NCBI RefSeq assembly: GCF_020873875.1
Contig: NZ_JAHWGU010000013.1
Location: 92,955-156,954, forward strand
DNA: 64,000 nt
Source of the DNA: Actinoplanes sp. DH11
GTDB lineage: Bacteria; Actinomycetota; Actinomycetes; Mycobacteriales; Micromonosporaceae
Direction: 5' to 3'
The notes under the pieces were generated by a model. The model saw nothing but the letters and a program-made list of their open reading frames with translations. It did not search any database and was not told the origin of the DNA. Numbering within the stretch: the stretch's first letter is position 1; the number at the start of each line of letters is the position of its first letter. Both the position numbers and the translations under genes were made by a program. Of the stretch, positions 43,201-52,473 are shown one piece after another.

Positions 43201-44679
43201 TCAGCCGGCGCTGACCCAGTCGAGCGTGCGGTCGATGGCCGCCTTCCAGCGGGTGATTCCTTCTTCGCGCCGGTCCGCCGACCACGTCGGCTGCCAGCGC
43301 CGGTCCTCGTGCCAGTTGGCGCGCAGGTCGTCCACCGAGTGCCAGAACCCGACGGCGAGCCCGGCCGCGTACGCGGCGCCGAGGGCGGTCGTCTCGGCCA
43401 CGGCGGGCCGGCTCACCGGCACACCGAGGATGTCGGCCTGCAGTTGCATGCAGAGCGCGTTCCCGGTGACGCCGCCGTCGACCTGGAGGCAGTCGAGCGT
43501 GGTGCCGGAGTCCTGCGCCATCGCCTCGACCACGTCGCGGGTCTGGTAGCAGATGGCCTCCAGCGCGGCCCGGGTGATGTGCGCGGCGGTGTGGTAGCGG
43601 GACAGGCCGACGATCGCCGCCCGGGCGTCCGGCCGCCAGTAGGGGGCGAACAGCCCGGAGAAGGCCGGTACGAAGCAGACGCCCTCGCTGTCCTCGACCG
43701 CGCCCGCCAGCGCCTCGCTCTCCGCCGCCGAGTCGAGCACGCCGAGCTGGTCGCGCAGCCACTGGATGGCGGCGCCGGCCACCGCGATCGAGCCTTCCAG
43801 GGCGAAGACCGGCGGGTCGTCGCCGAACCGGTACCCGACCGTGGTGATCAGCCCGTGGCTGGACCGGACCGGGGTGCTGCCGGTGTTCATCAACAGGAAG
43901 CCGCCGGTGCCGTAGGTGCACTTGGCCTCGCCCGGTGCGAAACAGGTCTGCCCGAACAGGGCCGCCTGCTGGTCGCCGATGGCGGCGGCGATCGGCACGC
44001 CGTCCAGGGCGACCGACGCGGTGCCGTAGACCTCCGCCGAGGACCGGATCTCCGGCAGCATCGCGCGCGGGATGCCGAACATCTCCAGCAGGGCCGGGTC
44101 CCAGTCCAGGGTGGACAGGTTCATCAGCATCGTCCGGCTGGCGTTCGTCACGTCGGTGACGTGCAGCCCGCCGGTCAGGTTCCAGATCAGCCAGCTGTCC
44201 ATGGTCCCGAACAGCACCTCGCCGCGTTCGGCCCGCTCCCGCAGCCCGTCCACGTTCGCCAGCAGCCACTGCACCTTCGTGGCGGAGAAGTAGGTGGCCG
44301 GCGGCAGTCCGGTCCGTTCCCTGATCAGGTCGGCGTCCAGCCCCGACAGCAGGGACTCGGTGCGGGTGTCCTGCCAGACGATGACGTGGTGGCACGGTTT
44401 GCCGGTCGCCCGGTCCCAGACGAGCACGCTCTCGCGCTGGTTCGTGATGCCGACCGCGGCCAGGTCGCCGGGGCCGAGGCCGGCGTCGGACAGCGCCACG
44501 TCGACCGTCTTGAGGGTGTTCTCCCAGATCTCGGTGGCGTCGTGCTCGACCCAGCCGGCCGCCGGCAGGATCTGCCGGTGTTCCAGCTGGTGCCGGGCGA
44601 TCTCTGTGCCGGCCCGGTCGAAAATCATGAAACGAGTGCTGGTGGTGCCTTGATCGATCGCGCCGACGAAGTGCGCCAC
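43201..44679 (-). CDS. glpK: Glycerol kinase 1
   Basis: A 492-aa FGGY kinase converting glycerol and ATP to glycerol-3-phosphate. VGAIDQGTTSTRFMIFDRAG (phosphate loop), GWVEHDATEIW, WQDTRTESLLSGLD, GTMDSWLIWNLTGG, GDQQAALFGQTCF and LQVDGGVTGNALCMQLQADI are canonical. The GTG at 44679 with GGGAGG upstream sets the normal length; the frame is open well beyond but overlaps the regulator and second kinase. Operon with glpD. Its middle third is almost the same as that of the second glpK in inverted orientation. Confidence 0.95.
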   Translation of the reverse strand: MAHFVGAIDQGTTSTRFMIFDRAGTEIARHQLEHRQILPAAGWVEHDATEIWENTLKTVDVALSDAGLGPGDLAAVGITNQRESVLVWDRATGKPCHHVIVWQDTRTESLLSGLDADLIRERTGLPPATYFSATKVQWLLANVDGLRERAERGEVLFGTMDSWLIWNLTGGLHVTDVTNASRTMLMNLSTLDWDPALLEMFGIPRAMLPEIRSSAEVYGTASVALDGVPIAAAIGDQQAALFGQTCFAPGEAKCTYGTGGFLLMNTGSTPVRSSHGLITTVGYRFGDDPPVFALEGSIAVAGAAIQWLRDQLGVLDSAAESEALAGAVEDSEGVCFVPAFSGLFAPYWRPDARAAIVGLSRYHTAAHITRAALEAICYQTRDVVEAMAQDSGTTLDCLQVDGGVTGNALCMQLQADILGVPVSRPAVAETTALGAAYAAGLAVGFWHSVDDLRANWHEDRRWQPTWSADRREEGITRWKAAIDRTLDWVSAG

Positions 44680-44747
44680 AGTACCTCCCGATTGCGCCTG
44701 GCGAACCCCGACGCTAGGGAGCGAACAGGACCGCCACAACGCCGGTC

Positions 44748-44764
44748 GTGCGACAATGTCGCAC
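44748..44764. promoter_or_regulatory. Perfect palindrome between glpK and the IclR gene
   Basis: GTGCGACA-A-TGTCGCAC: 8-bp arms around one base, abutting the regulator's GTG and 69 bases from glpK. Size and symmetry fit an IclR-family operator that could control both divergent units. Confidence 0.7.
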
Positions 44765-45520
44765 GTGCCGGGCCTGATCCAATCCATCGAGCGGTCCTCC
44801 GCGGTGCTGCGGCTGCTCGCCGCCGACCGGCTGCGCGTCGGCGAGGTCGCCGAGGCGCTCGACCTGCCCAAATCGACCGCGCACAGCATCCTGCGCACGC
44901 TCGAGCACGTCGGCTTCGTCGAGCAGGATCCGCGCACCACGCGGTACCGGCTGGGCCGCGGCGTGCTCGACCTCGGCGCGACCGGCCTCGACGTCAACGA
45001 GCTGCGCGGCCGGGCGCTCACCTGGGCGGACGCGCTCGCCGCGCGCAGCGGGGAGGAGGTGCGCATCGGGGTGCTGCGGGACGGGCAGGTCCTCGTCGTG
45101 CACCACGTGTTCCGGCCCGACGACTCGGCGCAGTCGATGGACACCGGCCTGGTGCTGCCGACATATGCCACGGCCCTCGGCAAGACCCTGCTGGCGTACC
45201 ACCCGACGATCGCCTCCTCGGTGGGGCGGGCGGGCTTCGACACGTACACCCGCAGGACCGTGACCACCCGCCAGGAGCTGGCCCGGCAGCTGGGTGAGAT
45301 CCGCAGCCGGGGGTGGGGTCTCGCGGTCGAGGAATGGCAGGCCGGGCGGGCCGCGATCGCGGCGCCGTTGCGCACCAGCGGTGGGCTGGTGGTCGGCGCG
45401 ATAGGCATTTCCGGACCGGTGGAGACGCTGTGCGACACCCGGCGGCAGGCCCGGCCGGTGCTGGTCGAGCACGTGCGCGCGAGCGCCCGCGCCATCTCGC
45501 GGGATCTGGCGGGGACATGA
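44765..45520 (+). CDS. IclR-family regulator of glycerol genes (GylR-like)
   Basis: A 251-aa regulator: winged helix LRVGEVAEALDLPKSTAHSI at residues ~22-45, then the IclR effector domain (VHHVFRPDD, ALGKTLLAY, RSRGWGLAVEEWQAG, GAIGISGP). In Streptomyces GylR controls the gyl glycerol operon; the position here between two glpK genes supports the same role, with glycerol or glycerol-3-phosphate as effector. The GTG at 45520-upstream position 44765 is chosen because the ATG at 44756 lies inside the operator palindrome. Overlaps glpK2 by ATGA. Confidence 0.88.
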   Translation: MPGLIQSIERSSAVLRLLAADRLRVGEVAEALDLPKSTAHSILRTLEHVGFVEQDPRTTRYRLGRGVLDLGATGLDVNELRGRALTWADALAARSGEEVRIGVLRDGQVLVVHHVFRPDDSAQSMDTGLVLPTYATALGKTLLAYHPTIASSVGRAGFDTYTRRTVTTRQELARQLGEIRSRGWGLAVEEWQAGRAAIAAPLRTSGGLVVGAIGISGPVETLCDTRRQARPVLVEHVRASARAISRDLAGT

Positions 45521-47010
45521 GCGAGAAGTACGTCCTCGCGATCGATCAGGGCACCACGTCGACGCGATGCATCCTGTTCGACAGGCGCGCGACGGTGGTG
45601 TCGGTGGTGCGCGGCGAGCACCCGCAGTCCTATCCCCGGCCCGGCTGGGTGGAGCACGACGCGGCCCGGATCTGGCGGGACGTGCAGCGGCTGATCACCC
45701 AGGCGCTGCGGGAGGCGGGGATCGGGCCGGAGCAGGTGGCCGCGCTCGGCATCGCCAACCAGCGGGAGACCGTGGTGCTGTGGGACCGCGTCACCGGTGC
45801 GCCGGTGGCGCCGGCGATCTCCTGGCAGGACACCCGCACCGAGTCCCTGCTGACCGGGCTGGACAGCGACCTGATCAGGGAGCGGACCGGGCTGACGCCG
45901 GCCACCTACTTCTCCGCTACCAAAATCCAGTGGCTGCTGGCGGACCGTGGCCTGCGGGAGCGGGCCGAACGCGGCGAGGTGCTGTTCGGGACCATGGACA
46001 GCTGGCTGATCTGGAACCTGACCGGCGGGCGGCATCTGACGGACGTGACAAACGCCAGCCGGACGATGCTGATGAACCTGTCCACGCTGGACTGGGACCC
46101 GGCGCTGCTGGAGATGTTCGGCATCCCGCGCGCGATGCTGCCGGAGATCCGGCCGTCCGCCGCGATCCACGGGACCGCCGGCGCGGTGCTGCCCGGCGTG
46201 CCGATCGCCGCCGCCATCGGTGACCAGCAGGCGGCCCTGTTCGGGCAGACCTGTTTCGCACCCGGCGAGGCGAAGTGCACCTATGGCACCGGTGGTTTCC
46301 TGTTGATGAACACCGGCAGCACCCCGGTCCGGTCCAGCCACGGGCTGATCACCACGGTCGGGTACCGGATCGGATCAGAACCGGTCACGTACGCCCTCGA
46401 AGGCTCGATTGCCACCGCCGGCTCGCTGGTGCAGTGGATGCGTGACGGGCTCGGCCTGATCAGCACCGCCTCGGAGATCGAGACCCTGGCCGGCACGGTC
46501 CGGGACAACGGCGGCTGCTACATCGTGCCGGCGTTCTCCGGACTGTTCGCGCCGCACTGGCGCAGCGAGGCCCGGGGCGTCATCGTGGGCCTGACCTCGT
46601 ACATCACCAAGGGGCACCTGGCCCGTGCGGTGCTCGAGGCGACCGCCTGGCAGACCCGCGACGTGGTCGACGCGATGAACGCCGACTCCGGTCTGGCGCT
46701 GACCGCGCTCAGCGTCGACGGCGGCATGACGGCGGACAACCTGCTGATGCAGTACGTGGCCGACGTGCTCGGCGTCCCGGTGGACCGGCCGATGGTCGCC
46801 GAGACGGTGTCGCTGGGTGCGGCGTACGCGGCCGGCCTGGCCGTCGGCTACTGGTCCGACCTGCGGGACCTGCGCGGCAACCGGCACCGGGCCGGGCGCT
46901 GGGTGCCGGCCATGGACGAGCAACGGCGCGCCGCCGAGTCGGTGAACTGGCGGCGCGCCGTCGAGTGCGCGGTCTTCTTCAGCCGGCCGGGGTCACGGCC
47001 AGGTGTATGA
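45517..47010 (+). CDS. glpK: Glycerol kinase 2
   Basis: A 497-aa FGGY kinase coupled to the IclR gene by ATGA. All glycerol kinase blocks are present (VLAIDQGTTSTRCILFDRRA, GWVEHDAARIW, WQDTRTESLLTGLD, GTMDSWLIWNLTGG, LSVDGGMTADNLLMQYVADV). It differs clearly from glpK1 at both ends but is nearly identical over residues ~115-290. Co-transcription with its regulator suggests a feedback or scavenging role distinct from the glpK-glpD operon. The 3' end overlaps the convergent esterase gene by 18 bases. Confidence 0.93.
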   Translation: MSEKYVLAIDQGTTSTRCILFDRRATVVSVVRGEHPQSYPRPGWVEHDAARIWRDVQRLITQALREAGIGPEQVAALGIANQRETVVLWDRVTGAPVAPAISWQDTRTESLLTGLDSDLIRERTGLTPATYFSATKIQWLLADRGLRERAERGEVLFGTMDSWLIWNLTGGRHLTDVTNASRTMLMNLSTLDWDPALLEMFGIPRAMLPEIRPSAAIHGTAGAVLPGVPIAAAIGDQQAALFGQTCFAPGEAKCTYGTGGFLLMNTGSTPVRSSHGLITTVGYRIGSEPVTYALEGSIATAGSLVQWMRDGLGLISTASEIETLAGTVRDNGGCYIVPAFSGLFAPHWRSEARGVIVGLTSYITKGHLARAVLEATAWQTRDVVDAMNADSGLALTALSVDGGMTADNLLMQYVADVLGVPVDRPMVAETVSLGAAYAAGLAVGYWSDLRDLRGNRHRAGRWVPAMDEQRRAAESVNWRRAVECAVFFSRPGSRPGV

Positions 47011-48771
47011 GCTCTTCGGCTGCTTCGGTTCGCGCGGCTGCCGTACCGGATGGGCCCGGAACTGCTCGGTGTGCAGCCCGAACGACCGGTCCAGCTTCGG
47101 CATCCAGTAGGCGTCGTCGTGCCGACCGGCACCGAGCTGGTAGTCGTGCCGGACACCCTTGGCGGCCAGGGCCGTGCTCATCTGCTGCGCGGCCGCGCCG
47201 AACCGGTACTCGTCGGAGTCGCCGCCGTCGAAGTAGAACCGGTGCCGGTTGAGGTCGGCCGCGGACATCCCGGCGACAAGGGTCAGCGGCCGCAGCCCGG
47301 CGTTCGCCGCCCGCTCCTCGGTCGTCCCGACCAGCGGCGCGAAGCTCAGCGCACCCATGTGGCTGGCGATCGAGCTGAACAGGTCGGGGTTGGTCAGGCC
47401 GAGCGTGAACGCGCCCTGCCCGCCCATCGACACCCCGCTGATCCCGCGGTGCTCCCGGTCGGCGACGGTCCGGTAGTTCCGGTCCACCATCGGGACGATC
47501 TCCTTGAGGATCATCGAGCGGAAGTTGCCGGCGGAGGTGTCGACATACCAGCCGCTGTCCCCGTCCGGGAACACGACGATGGTCTCCTCCAGGTTCTTCT
47601 CCACGATGAGCTTGTCGAGGACGGCGTCGATGTCCCGCGCCTCCCACTCGATGTTGCTGCCGTTGAAGCCGTTCAGCATGTAGACCACCGGGTACCGCTT
47701 CGCGCTGGTCCGGGTGTAGCTCTTCGGCAGGTAGACGTTGAACTGCGCGCGCCGGTTCATCGCCGCGGAGTCGTAGTCGTCCCGGAAGAACCGGGCGTGG
47801 TCGCCGAGTTCCACCGGCTTGCGCGGGTCGATGTAGAGCAGTTCGCGCGCCGGCGGCAAACCGGTCCAGCTGCGGATCGTGTCGACCACGAGCCGGCCCT
47901 GCCGATCGACGAACACCTCGGCCTGCGCGTCGGTGAGCGTCACGCGGCCCTTCTTGAGCAGCGCGCGGAGCTCCGCGACCCGGCGATCCGCGGTGTCACC
48001 CTGGTGGAAGAACCCGGGCGCCAGCGTCGCGGCATAGCCGCGGACATCACCGGAGGCCACCGCGCGATGCTGCCGGCTGAGCACGGCACAGGCCTGAGCC
48101 AATTGCGTACGGGTGGCCGCGGTCCCGGTCACCCCGGCGAGAGTACGCAGCCGCGCCTTCGAGTAGAGCCCCACCGGGCCCTGGTAGAAGCCGCCGCCGC
48201 CGGTGCCGTCGTAGACCCGCACCGCCAGGACGTTGGTGCCGCCCCAGCGCAGCAGCCCGTCGGCCGGGTAGTACTCCCGCGGGACCTCCCAGGTGGAGTC
48301 GAACGTGGGCGGGAACCCGCCGGTGCGCCCGATCTCCTGTCCGTTGAGGAACGCCTGGTCGGCGTCGTCGATCTTGCCGAGCGCCGCGATGATCGTCGAG
48401 TCGGTGACGCCGGCCGGGCGTGCCGGCAGCGTGAACGTCTTGCGGTACCAGGCGAAGCCGTCGTACGACGACAGGTCGCTGTGGTTGCCCCAGTTGTCCG
48501 GGACCGACCAGTCGCGCCAGCCGGTGTCGGTGAAGGCCGGGTCCGACCAGGACGGGTCGTCGCCGGTGGTGAACTTCCAGCCGTCGCCGGCCAGGTCCAC
48601 GCCGAAGTCGACGGAGCCGGTGGTGGCGCACGAGGTGTCGCCGGGTTTCGGGTTGTGGCTCGGCTTGGAGCCCGCCGAGGCGGATGTGGGAACGTTCACA
48701 CACGCCAGCGAAAGGACGAGAGTGCCCAGCAGGGCGCCCGCCGAACGGAAACGATGAGCGGTCAGTGACAT
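46993..48771 (-). CDS. Secreted esterase with N-terminal jelly-roll domain
   Basis: A 592-aa protein. The ATG at 48771 has AGGAGAGG upstream and begins a Sec signal peptide (MSLTAHRFRSAGALLGTLVL, cleavage near SASA). Residues ~45-220 form a beta-galactosidase-type sugar-binding domain (WRDWSVPDNWGNHS, FAWYRKTFTLPARPAG, GTNVLAVRVYDGTGGGGFYQ). The C-terminal ~260 residues are an esterase-D/enterochelin-esterase alpha/beta hydrolase with nucleophile GVSMGGQGA and LGAGRHDDAYW (His). The substrate may be acylated polysaccharide such as acetyl- or feruloyl-xylan. The open frame upstream to 48960 is non-coding. Confidence 0.8.
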   Translation of the reverse strand: MSLTAHRFRSAGALLGTLVLSLACVNVPTSASAGSKPSHNPKPGDTSCATTGSVDFGVDLAGDGWKFTTGDDPSWSDPAFTDTGWRDWSVPDNWGNHSDLSSYDGFAWYRKTFTLPARPAGVTDSTIIAALGKIDDADQAFLNGQEIGRTGGFPPTFDSTWEVPREYYPADGLLRWGGTNVLAVRVYDGTGGGGFYQGPVGLYSKARLRTLAGVTGTAATRTQLAQACAVLSRQHRAVASGDVRGYAATLAPGFFHQGDTADRRVAELRALLKKGRVTLTDAQAEVFVDRQGRLVVDTIRSWTGLPPARELLYIDPRKPVELGDHARFFRDDYDSAAMNRRAQFNVYLPKSYTRTSAKRYPVVYMLNGFNGSNIEWEARDIDAVLDKLIVEKNLEETIVVFPDGDSGWYVDTSAGNFRSMILKEIVPMVDRNYRTVADREHRGISGVSMGGQGAFTLGLTNPDLFSSIASHMGALSFAPLVGTTEERAANAGLRPLTLVAGMSAADLNRHRFYFDGGDSDEYRFGAAAQQMSTALAAKGVRHDYQLGAGRHDDAYWMPKLDRSFGLHTEQFRAHPVRQPREPKQPKSSYTWP

Positions 48772-48925
48772 CGAGCCTCTCCTAGAGGACGTGTTCACAA
48801 ATTCACACACGAAACGTGGTGTTCGCACACTCGCAACATTCACGGTGGATGTCAATGGGTAACTCTCCGTGCTGGTCAGGGCCGGACGGCCACGCCAGGG
48901 CGGGTGTCGGAACGTGTGCCCGACT

Positions 48926-48954
48926 TCCCCTCCCGGACGGCTCTCGGGAGGGGA
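48926..48954 (-). terminator. Terminator of the ATPase operon
   Basis: TCCCCTCCCG, 9-base loop, CGGGAGGGGA: perfect 10-bp stem 25 bases after the ATPase stop on the minus strand. Confidence 0.7.
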
Positions 48955-48978
48955 GTCCATTGACGCGGGACTTAGTCC

Positions 48979-51900
48979 TTATCGTTCGGGATCGCGGTCG
49001 GCCGCCGGTTTCGGAACGGCCCGGGCGATCACTTCCTCGGTCGTCAGCGGGCTGCGTGGATGGTGGGTGAGGGAGAGGGGCGTACGAATCTTCCGGGGTG
49101 CCCCGCCCTCGGCCGCGAAATAGAACTCGCCGGCGGTGAGCCGGGAGATGTCCGGTACGTCGCCGCCCTTGGCCTTGGCCATCTCGCGGGCCGCCTCGAT
49201 CTGGATCGGACTGTTCATCAGGCCGTAGAACTGCGTCGCCGCGTTGCCCGGGATCCGGTTGTGCAGGCCCTTCGGCGCCTGCGTCGCGAAGATCAGCCCC
49301 AGCCCGTACTTCCGGGCCTGCGCGGCCAGCGCCAGCGTGCTCTGGGTGCACGCGGTCATCGTCCCGGACGGCGCGAACGTCTGCGCCTCATCCATGATCA
49401 ATAGACCGAGCAGCGGCCGGTCGCCGGCCGGGTTCTTTTTGATCCAGGCGAAAAGCGCCATCTGCAATTGGTTGACAAAACTCTGCCGGACATCGTCCGA
49501 GGGCAATCCGATCAGACTGATCACCGAAACCCGGGCGCGCTTTCCCGGCGCCGGGGTGAGCAGCAGCCCGGGATCCATCGGCGTGCCATCCCCGCCGAAC
49601 AGCGGATCGTTCACCATCGCCGCGGTGAGCGTCTGCGCCAGCCCGAGACCGATCTTGTCGGCGTCGTCCAGGTCGATGATGCCGTCCGGCAGGTCCGCCA
49701 GCGTGTCGATGAGTCCCTGCAGACGGGACCCGCCGCGCCGGCCGTAGTGCTCGATCGTCTTGCGCAGCACCGCCAGACCGAGGTGGGCCTTGTTGGCCCG
49801 GCCGGTGACCATCGCCCGGGGCGCCAGCGAGGCGACCGCCGCTTCCACCGCCTCGGCGAACTCGTCCGGGTCGTCGCGCACGCTCCGGAAATCCGGCAGC
49901 GGCTGAAAACTGAGCGGCCGGCCGGCGGCCCGGCGGGGCGTCCAGATCACGACGTCGGTGTGCGCCAGGTAGTCGGCGGCCTTCGCGGCGTCACCGGCCC
50001 GCCAGGCCGGCGGCGGCTCCGGCCAGCCCTCACCGAGGCGGGCCAGGTCGTTGTTCGGGTCCAGCACGATCGCGGAGACACCCTGCAGGGCGCACTCCTC
50101 CACGATCCGCCGGATCAGGACGGTCTTGCCCGAACCCGACCCGGCGAAGATGGTGGCGTGCTTGCGCAGGGCCTCGACCGGCAGCCGGACCGGTGCGCCG
50201 TTGCCGTGATCGTGACCGACGGTGAAGCCCGGCTCGCCCGCATCGGCCCCCGGCGCGTCAATGGTGGCCGCTGCGGTGACACCGGCGGGCTGCGACCCCG
50301 CCGCCGCGACATCGGCGGGCTGCGGCTTCACTGTGGTGACACCGGCGGGCTGCGGCTCCGCTGTGGTGACACCTGCGGGCTGCGGCACCGCTGTGGTGAG
50401 GCCGGCAGGCTGCGGCTTCGCCCCGGCACCCGGCGGCGCGGCAGCGGCTTGCGGCTCGGATGCTGCGGCTTGCGGCTTCGGCACCGCGGCTTGCGGGTGT
50501 GGCCCGATGGCCGGCGGATGCGGCGTGGTGGCCGGCGGGTGTGGCGCGGTGGCCGGCGGGTTCGGCGTGACGGCTCGCGGCTGAGGCTCGGGACCGGCCT
50601 GCTCGGCCGGTTGCGCGGGTGCGGTCCAGGTGGCGGCGTCGGCCAAGGCCCGCTGGAGGAAGGCGATGCCCGCCGTCGGGCGGCGCTCGGCCAGCCAGCC
50701 CTGCAGGTCGACCGAGCCCTCGTCGAGCATGATCTGCAGGGCGGACAGGGCGCGCAGATCGTCCTCGGTCAGGGCGAGGGTCCGTCCGCCCGCCTGTTCG
50801 AAAGCGGTCACCGCGGCCCGGGTCTTGGCCCCGCCCGACCAGGGCGTGTTGCGGAGCAGGAACAGTTTGCGCTTCGGCACACCCGGGTCCAGGGCGGCCG
50901 CGACGCAGGCCTTGCGCAGCCGGGCGAGCGCCGCGACGGCGTGGTGGTCGTCGCTGACCGCGCGGAAGCACCAGTGGACCTGGTCCTCGATGCGCTCGTC
51001 CAGGGTGAGCCGGATCCGGGCGTGCAGCGGCGGGTCGGTGCTCGGCGGCGGGTCGACGGTGAACGACGTGCCCTGGCCGCCGCGCTCCAGGATCCAGGCG
51101 GTGAGCCCGGCCGCGAGCAGGGGCGGGACCCGGGAATCCTCCGTGGTCCGGTTCAGCACGGCACTGACCCCGGCGTTCTTCGTGAGTTCGGCGAACCGGG
51201 CATCCAGCGCGTCCAGCCCGGAGGAGGACGGCGAGGGTACGGGGGTGGTGGTGCGCCCCGGCGGCGGCTCGACCGGCTCGCCGAGACGGTCGAGCTCACG
51301 GATCTCGCCGGCGGTGACACACGCCCGGACGTGGCGGTCGATCTCGATGAGCAGCTGCCGGGGCGTGTAGTCACCCGCCTGGGCGAACGCTTCCGGCCGC
51401 ACCGGCCACGACGGGTAGGGCGGCTGGAAACCGACCTCCGCGTACCGCAGGGTGAACCGTTTCTCGATGATCGCTCGGCCCAGATCGTCGTCATGGATCG
51501 GCGTGAGCTGCGGCGCCAGCCGGAACCGGTCACCGACCGTGTCGGCCGCGGCGTTCCGGATGATCGTCCACGAGGTCGGCAGGCAGGCGACGACGGTGAG
51601 GGTGCGCCGGGTGAACTGCCGCAGCGACATCAGGCCCTCGGCGAGCTGGGCGAGCATCAGCGCCTGCACCGGATCGGTGGCCATGGCGGGTGCGAGCGCG
51701 GGGTCGGCCTGCGCCGCGGACTGTGCGATGAGCGTGTCGATCTGGTCGATGGCGATCACCGAGGGGCCGGTCAGCGCCAGCAGCCAGGACAGGTCCTGGA
51801 CGATCAGCTGCGGATGACGCGGCGCCCGCCGCATGCCCCAGACGTTCCGCTCACCGGGGACGCTCTCCTCCCCGGAGACGAAGTAGTTCTCCGCCAGGTC

Positions 51901-52473
51901 ACGGTGGGCGACGTCGTCCGAGGCGCTCAGCGCCAGCGCGCGGGCCGTCTCCTGGCTGGCCCGGGCGACGTGCCTGTCGAACGCGCCGAGCCCTTCGATG
52001 AAGGCGTCCAGGGCGGCGCGGGTCAGCTCGGTCTCGCCCATCACCGCGCGCCGGGCGGTCCGCGGCGCGCCGACCATCGCGGAAAGCCGTTTGAGCAGCA
52101 GACGCAGCTGGGTCTCGCCGCCGCCGGGCACCGGCCGGGAGAGGCCGTCCAGGATCGCGGTCAGCACGCTGTCCCAGAAGCCGGCCGCGTCCAGGAGGCT
52201 GACCAGGAAGAAGTACCCCTCCTGATCCTGCACCTGCTGCCGGGTCCAGCCGAGCAGGTGCGTCTTGCCCGACCCCCGCTGCCCCTGGACGACAAGCCCG
52301 ATCGGACTGGCGCCGCTGCTCGCCCGCGCGTCCGCGACGCCGTCCAGCACGTCACGGACCGCGGCGGCGTGCAGACCGTCCACATGGAACGGCAGCGGCC
52401 GCCACACGTCGTCCGGGACGGGTGCCCAGTTGAATCGCAGCGCCGCCAGCGCGGCGCGTTCCTCCTCGGTCAT
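48979..52473 (-). CDS. Double-ATPase protein with HerA-like C-terminal motor
   Basis: A 1164-aa protein. N-terminal P-loop GQRGSGKT (64-71) with Walker B IAIDQIDTL (D243) forms an AAA/STAND-like module. A middle alpha/beta region follows, then a long Pro/Ala linker (~640-755) built partly of ten-residue repeats (QPAGVTTAEP). The C-terminal motor has FAGSGSGKT (778-784), LDPNNDLARLG, Walker B LLIMDEAQTF (D1028-E1029) and FATQAPKGL, the pattern of HerA/VirB4-type DNA pumps. HerA motors work with nucleases in DNA end processing and in phage defence. The ATG overlaps the previous stop (TGATG). No known system with this exact fusion comes to mind. Confidence 0.8.
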   Translation of the reverse strand: MTEEERAALAALRFNWAPVPDDVWRPLPFHVDGLHAAAVRDVLDGVADARASSGASPIGLVVQGQRGSGKTHLLGWTRQQVQDQEGYFFLVSLLDAAGFWDSVLTAILDGLSRPVPGGGETQLRLLLKRLSAMVGAPRTARRAVMGETELTRAALDAFIEGLGAFDRHVARASQETARALALSASDDVAHRDLAENYFVSGEESVPGERNVWGMRRAPRHPQLIVQDLSWLLALTGPSVIAIDQIDTLIAQSAAQADPALAPAMATDPVQALMLAQLAEGLMSLRQFTRRTLTVVACLPTSWTIIRNAAADTVGDRFRLAPQLTPIHDDDLGRAIIEKRFTLRYAEVGFQPPYPSWPVRPEAFAQAGDYTPRQLLIEIDRHVRACVTAGEIRELDRLGEPVEPPPGRTTTPVPSPSSSGLDALDARFAELTKNAGVSAVLNRTTEDSRVPPLLAAGLTAWILERGGQGTSFTVDPPPSTDPPLHARIRLTLDERIEDQVHWCFRAVSDDHHAVAALARLRKACVAAALDPGVPKRKLFLLRNTPWSGGAKTRAAVTAFEQAGGRTLALTEDDLRALSALQIMLDEGSVDLQGWLAERRPTAGIAFLQRALADAATWTAPAQPAEQAGPEPQPRAVTPNPPATAPHPPATTPHPPAIGPHPQAAVPKPQAAASEPQAAAAPPGAGAKPQPAGLTTAVPQPAGVTTAEPQPAGVTTVKPQPADVAAAGSQPAGVTAAATIDAPGADAGEPGFTVGHDHGNGAPVRLPVEALRKHATIFAGSGSGKTVLIRRIVEECALQGVSAIVLDPNNDLARLGEGWPEPPPAWRAGDAAKAADYLAHTDVVIWTPRRAAGRPLSFQPLPDFRSVRDDPDEFAEAVEAAVASLAPRAMVTGRANKAHLGLAVLRKTIEHYGRRGGSRLQGLIDTLADLPDGIIDLDDADKIGLGLAQTLTAAMVNDPLFGGDGTPMDPGLLLTPAPGKRARVSVISLIGLPSDDVRQSFVNQLQMALFAWIKKNPAGDRPLLGLLIMDEAQTFAPSGTMTACTQSTLALAAQARKYGLGLIFATQAPKGLHNRIPGNAATQFYGLMNSPIQIEAAREMAKAKGGDVPDISRLTAGEFYFAAEGGAPRKIRTPLSLTHHPRSPLTTEEVIARAVPKPAADRDPER
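50281..50430. repeat. Five in-frame 30-bp repeats in the ATPase linker
   Basis: Five consecutive 30-base units, each opening with a variant of ACCGGCGGGCTGCGGCT, encode the ten-residue repeat QPAGVTTxxP. Units three and four are nearly identical. Shorter GC-rich repeats continue to about 50580. Copy number may vary between strains. Confidence 0.75.

Noticed and set aside
45313..45516. Upstream extension of glpK2 into the IclR gene
   Set aside because: The frame is open, but the ATG at 45517 gives the normal glycerol kinase N-terminus and an ATGA junction.
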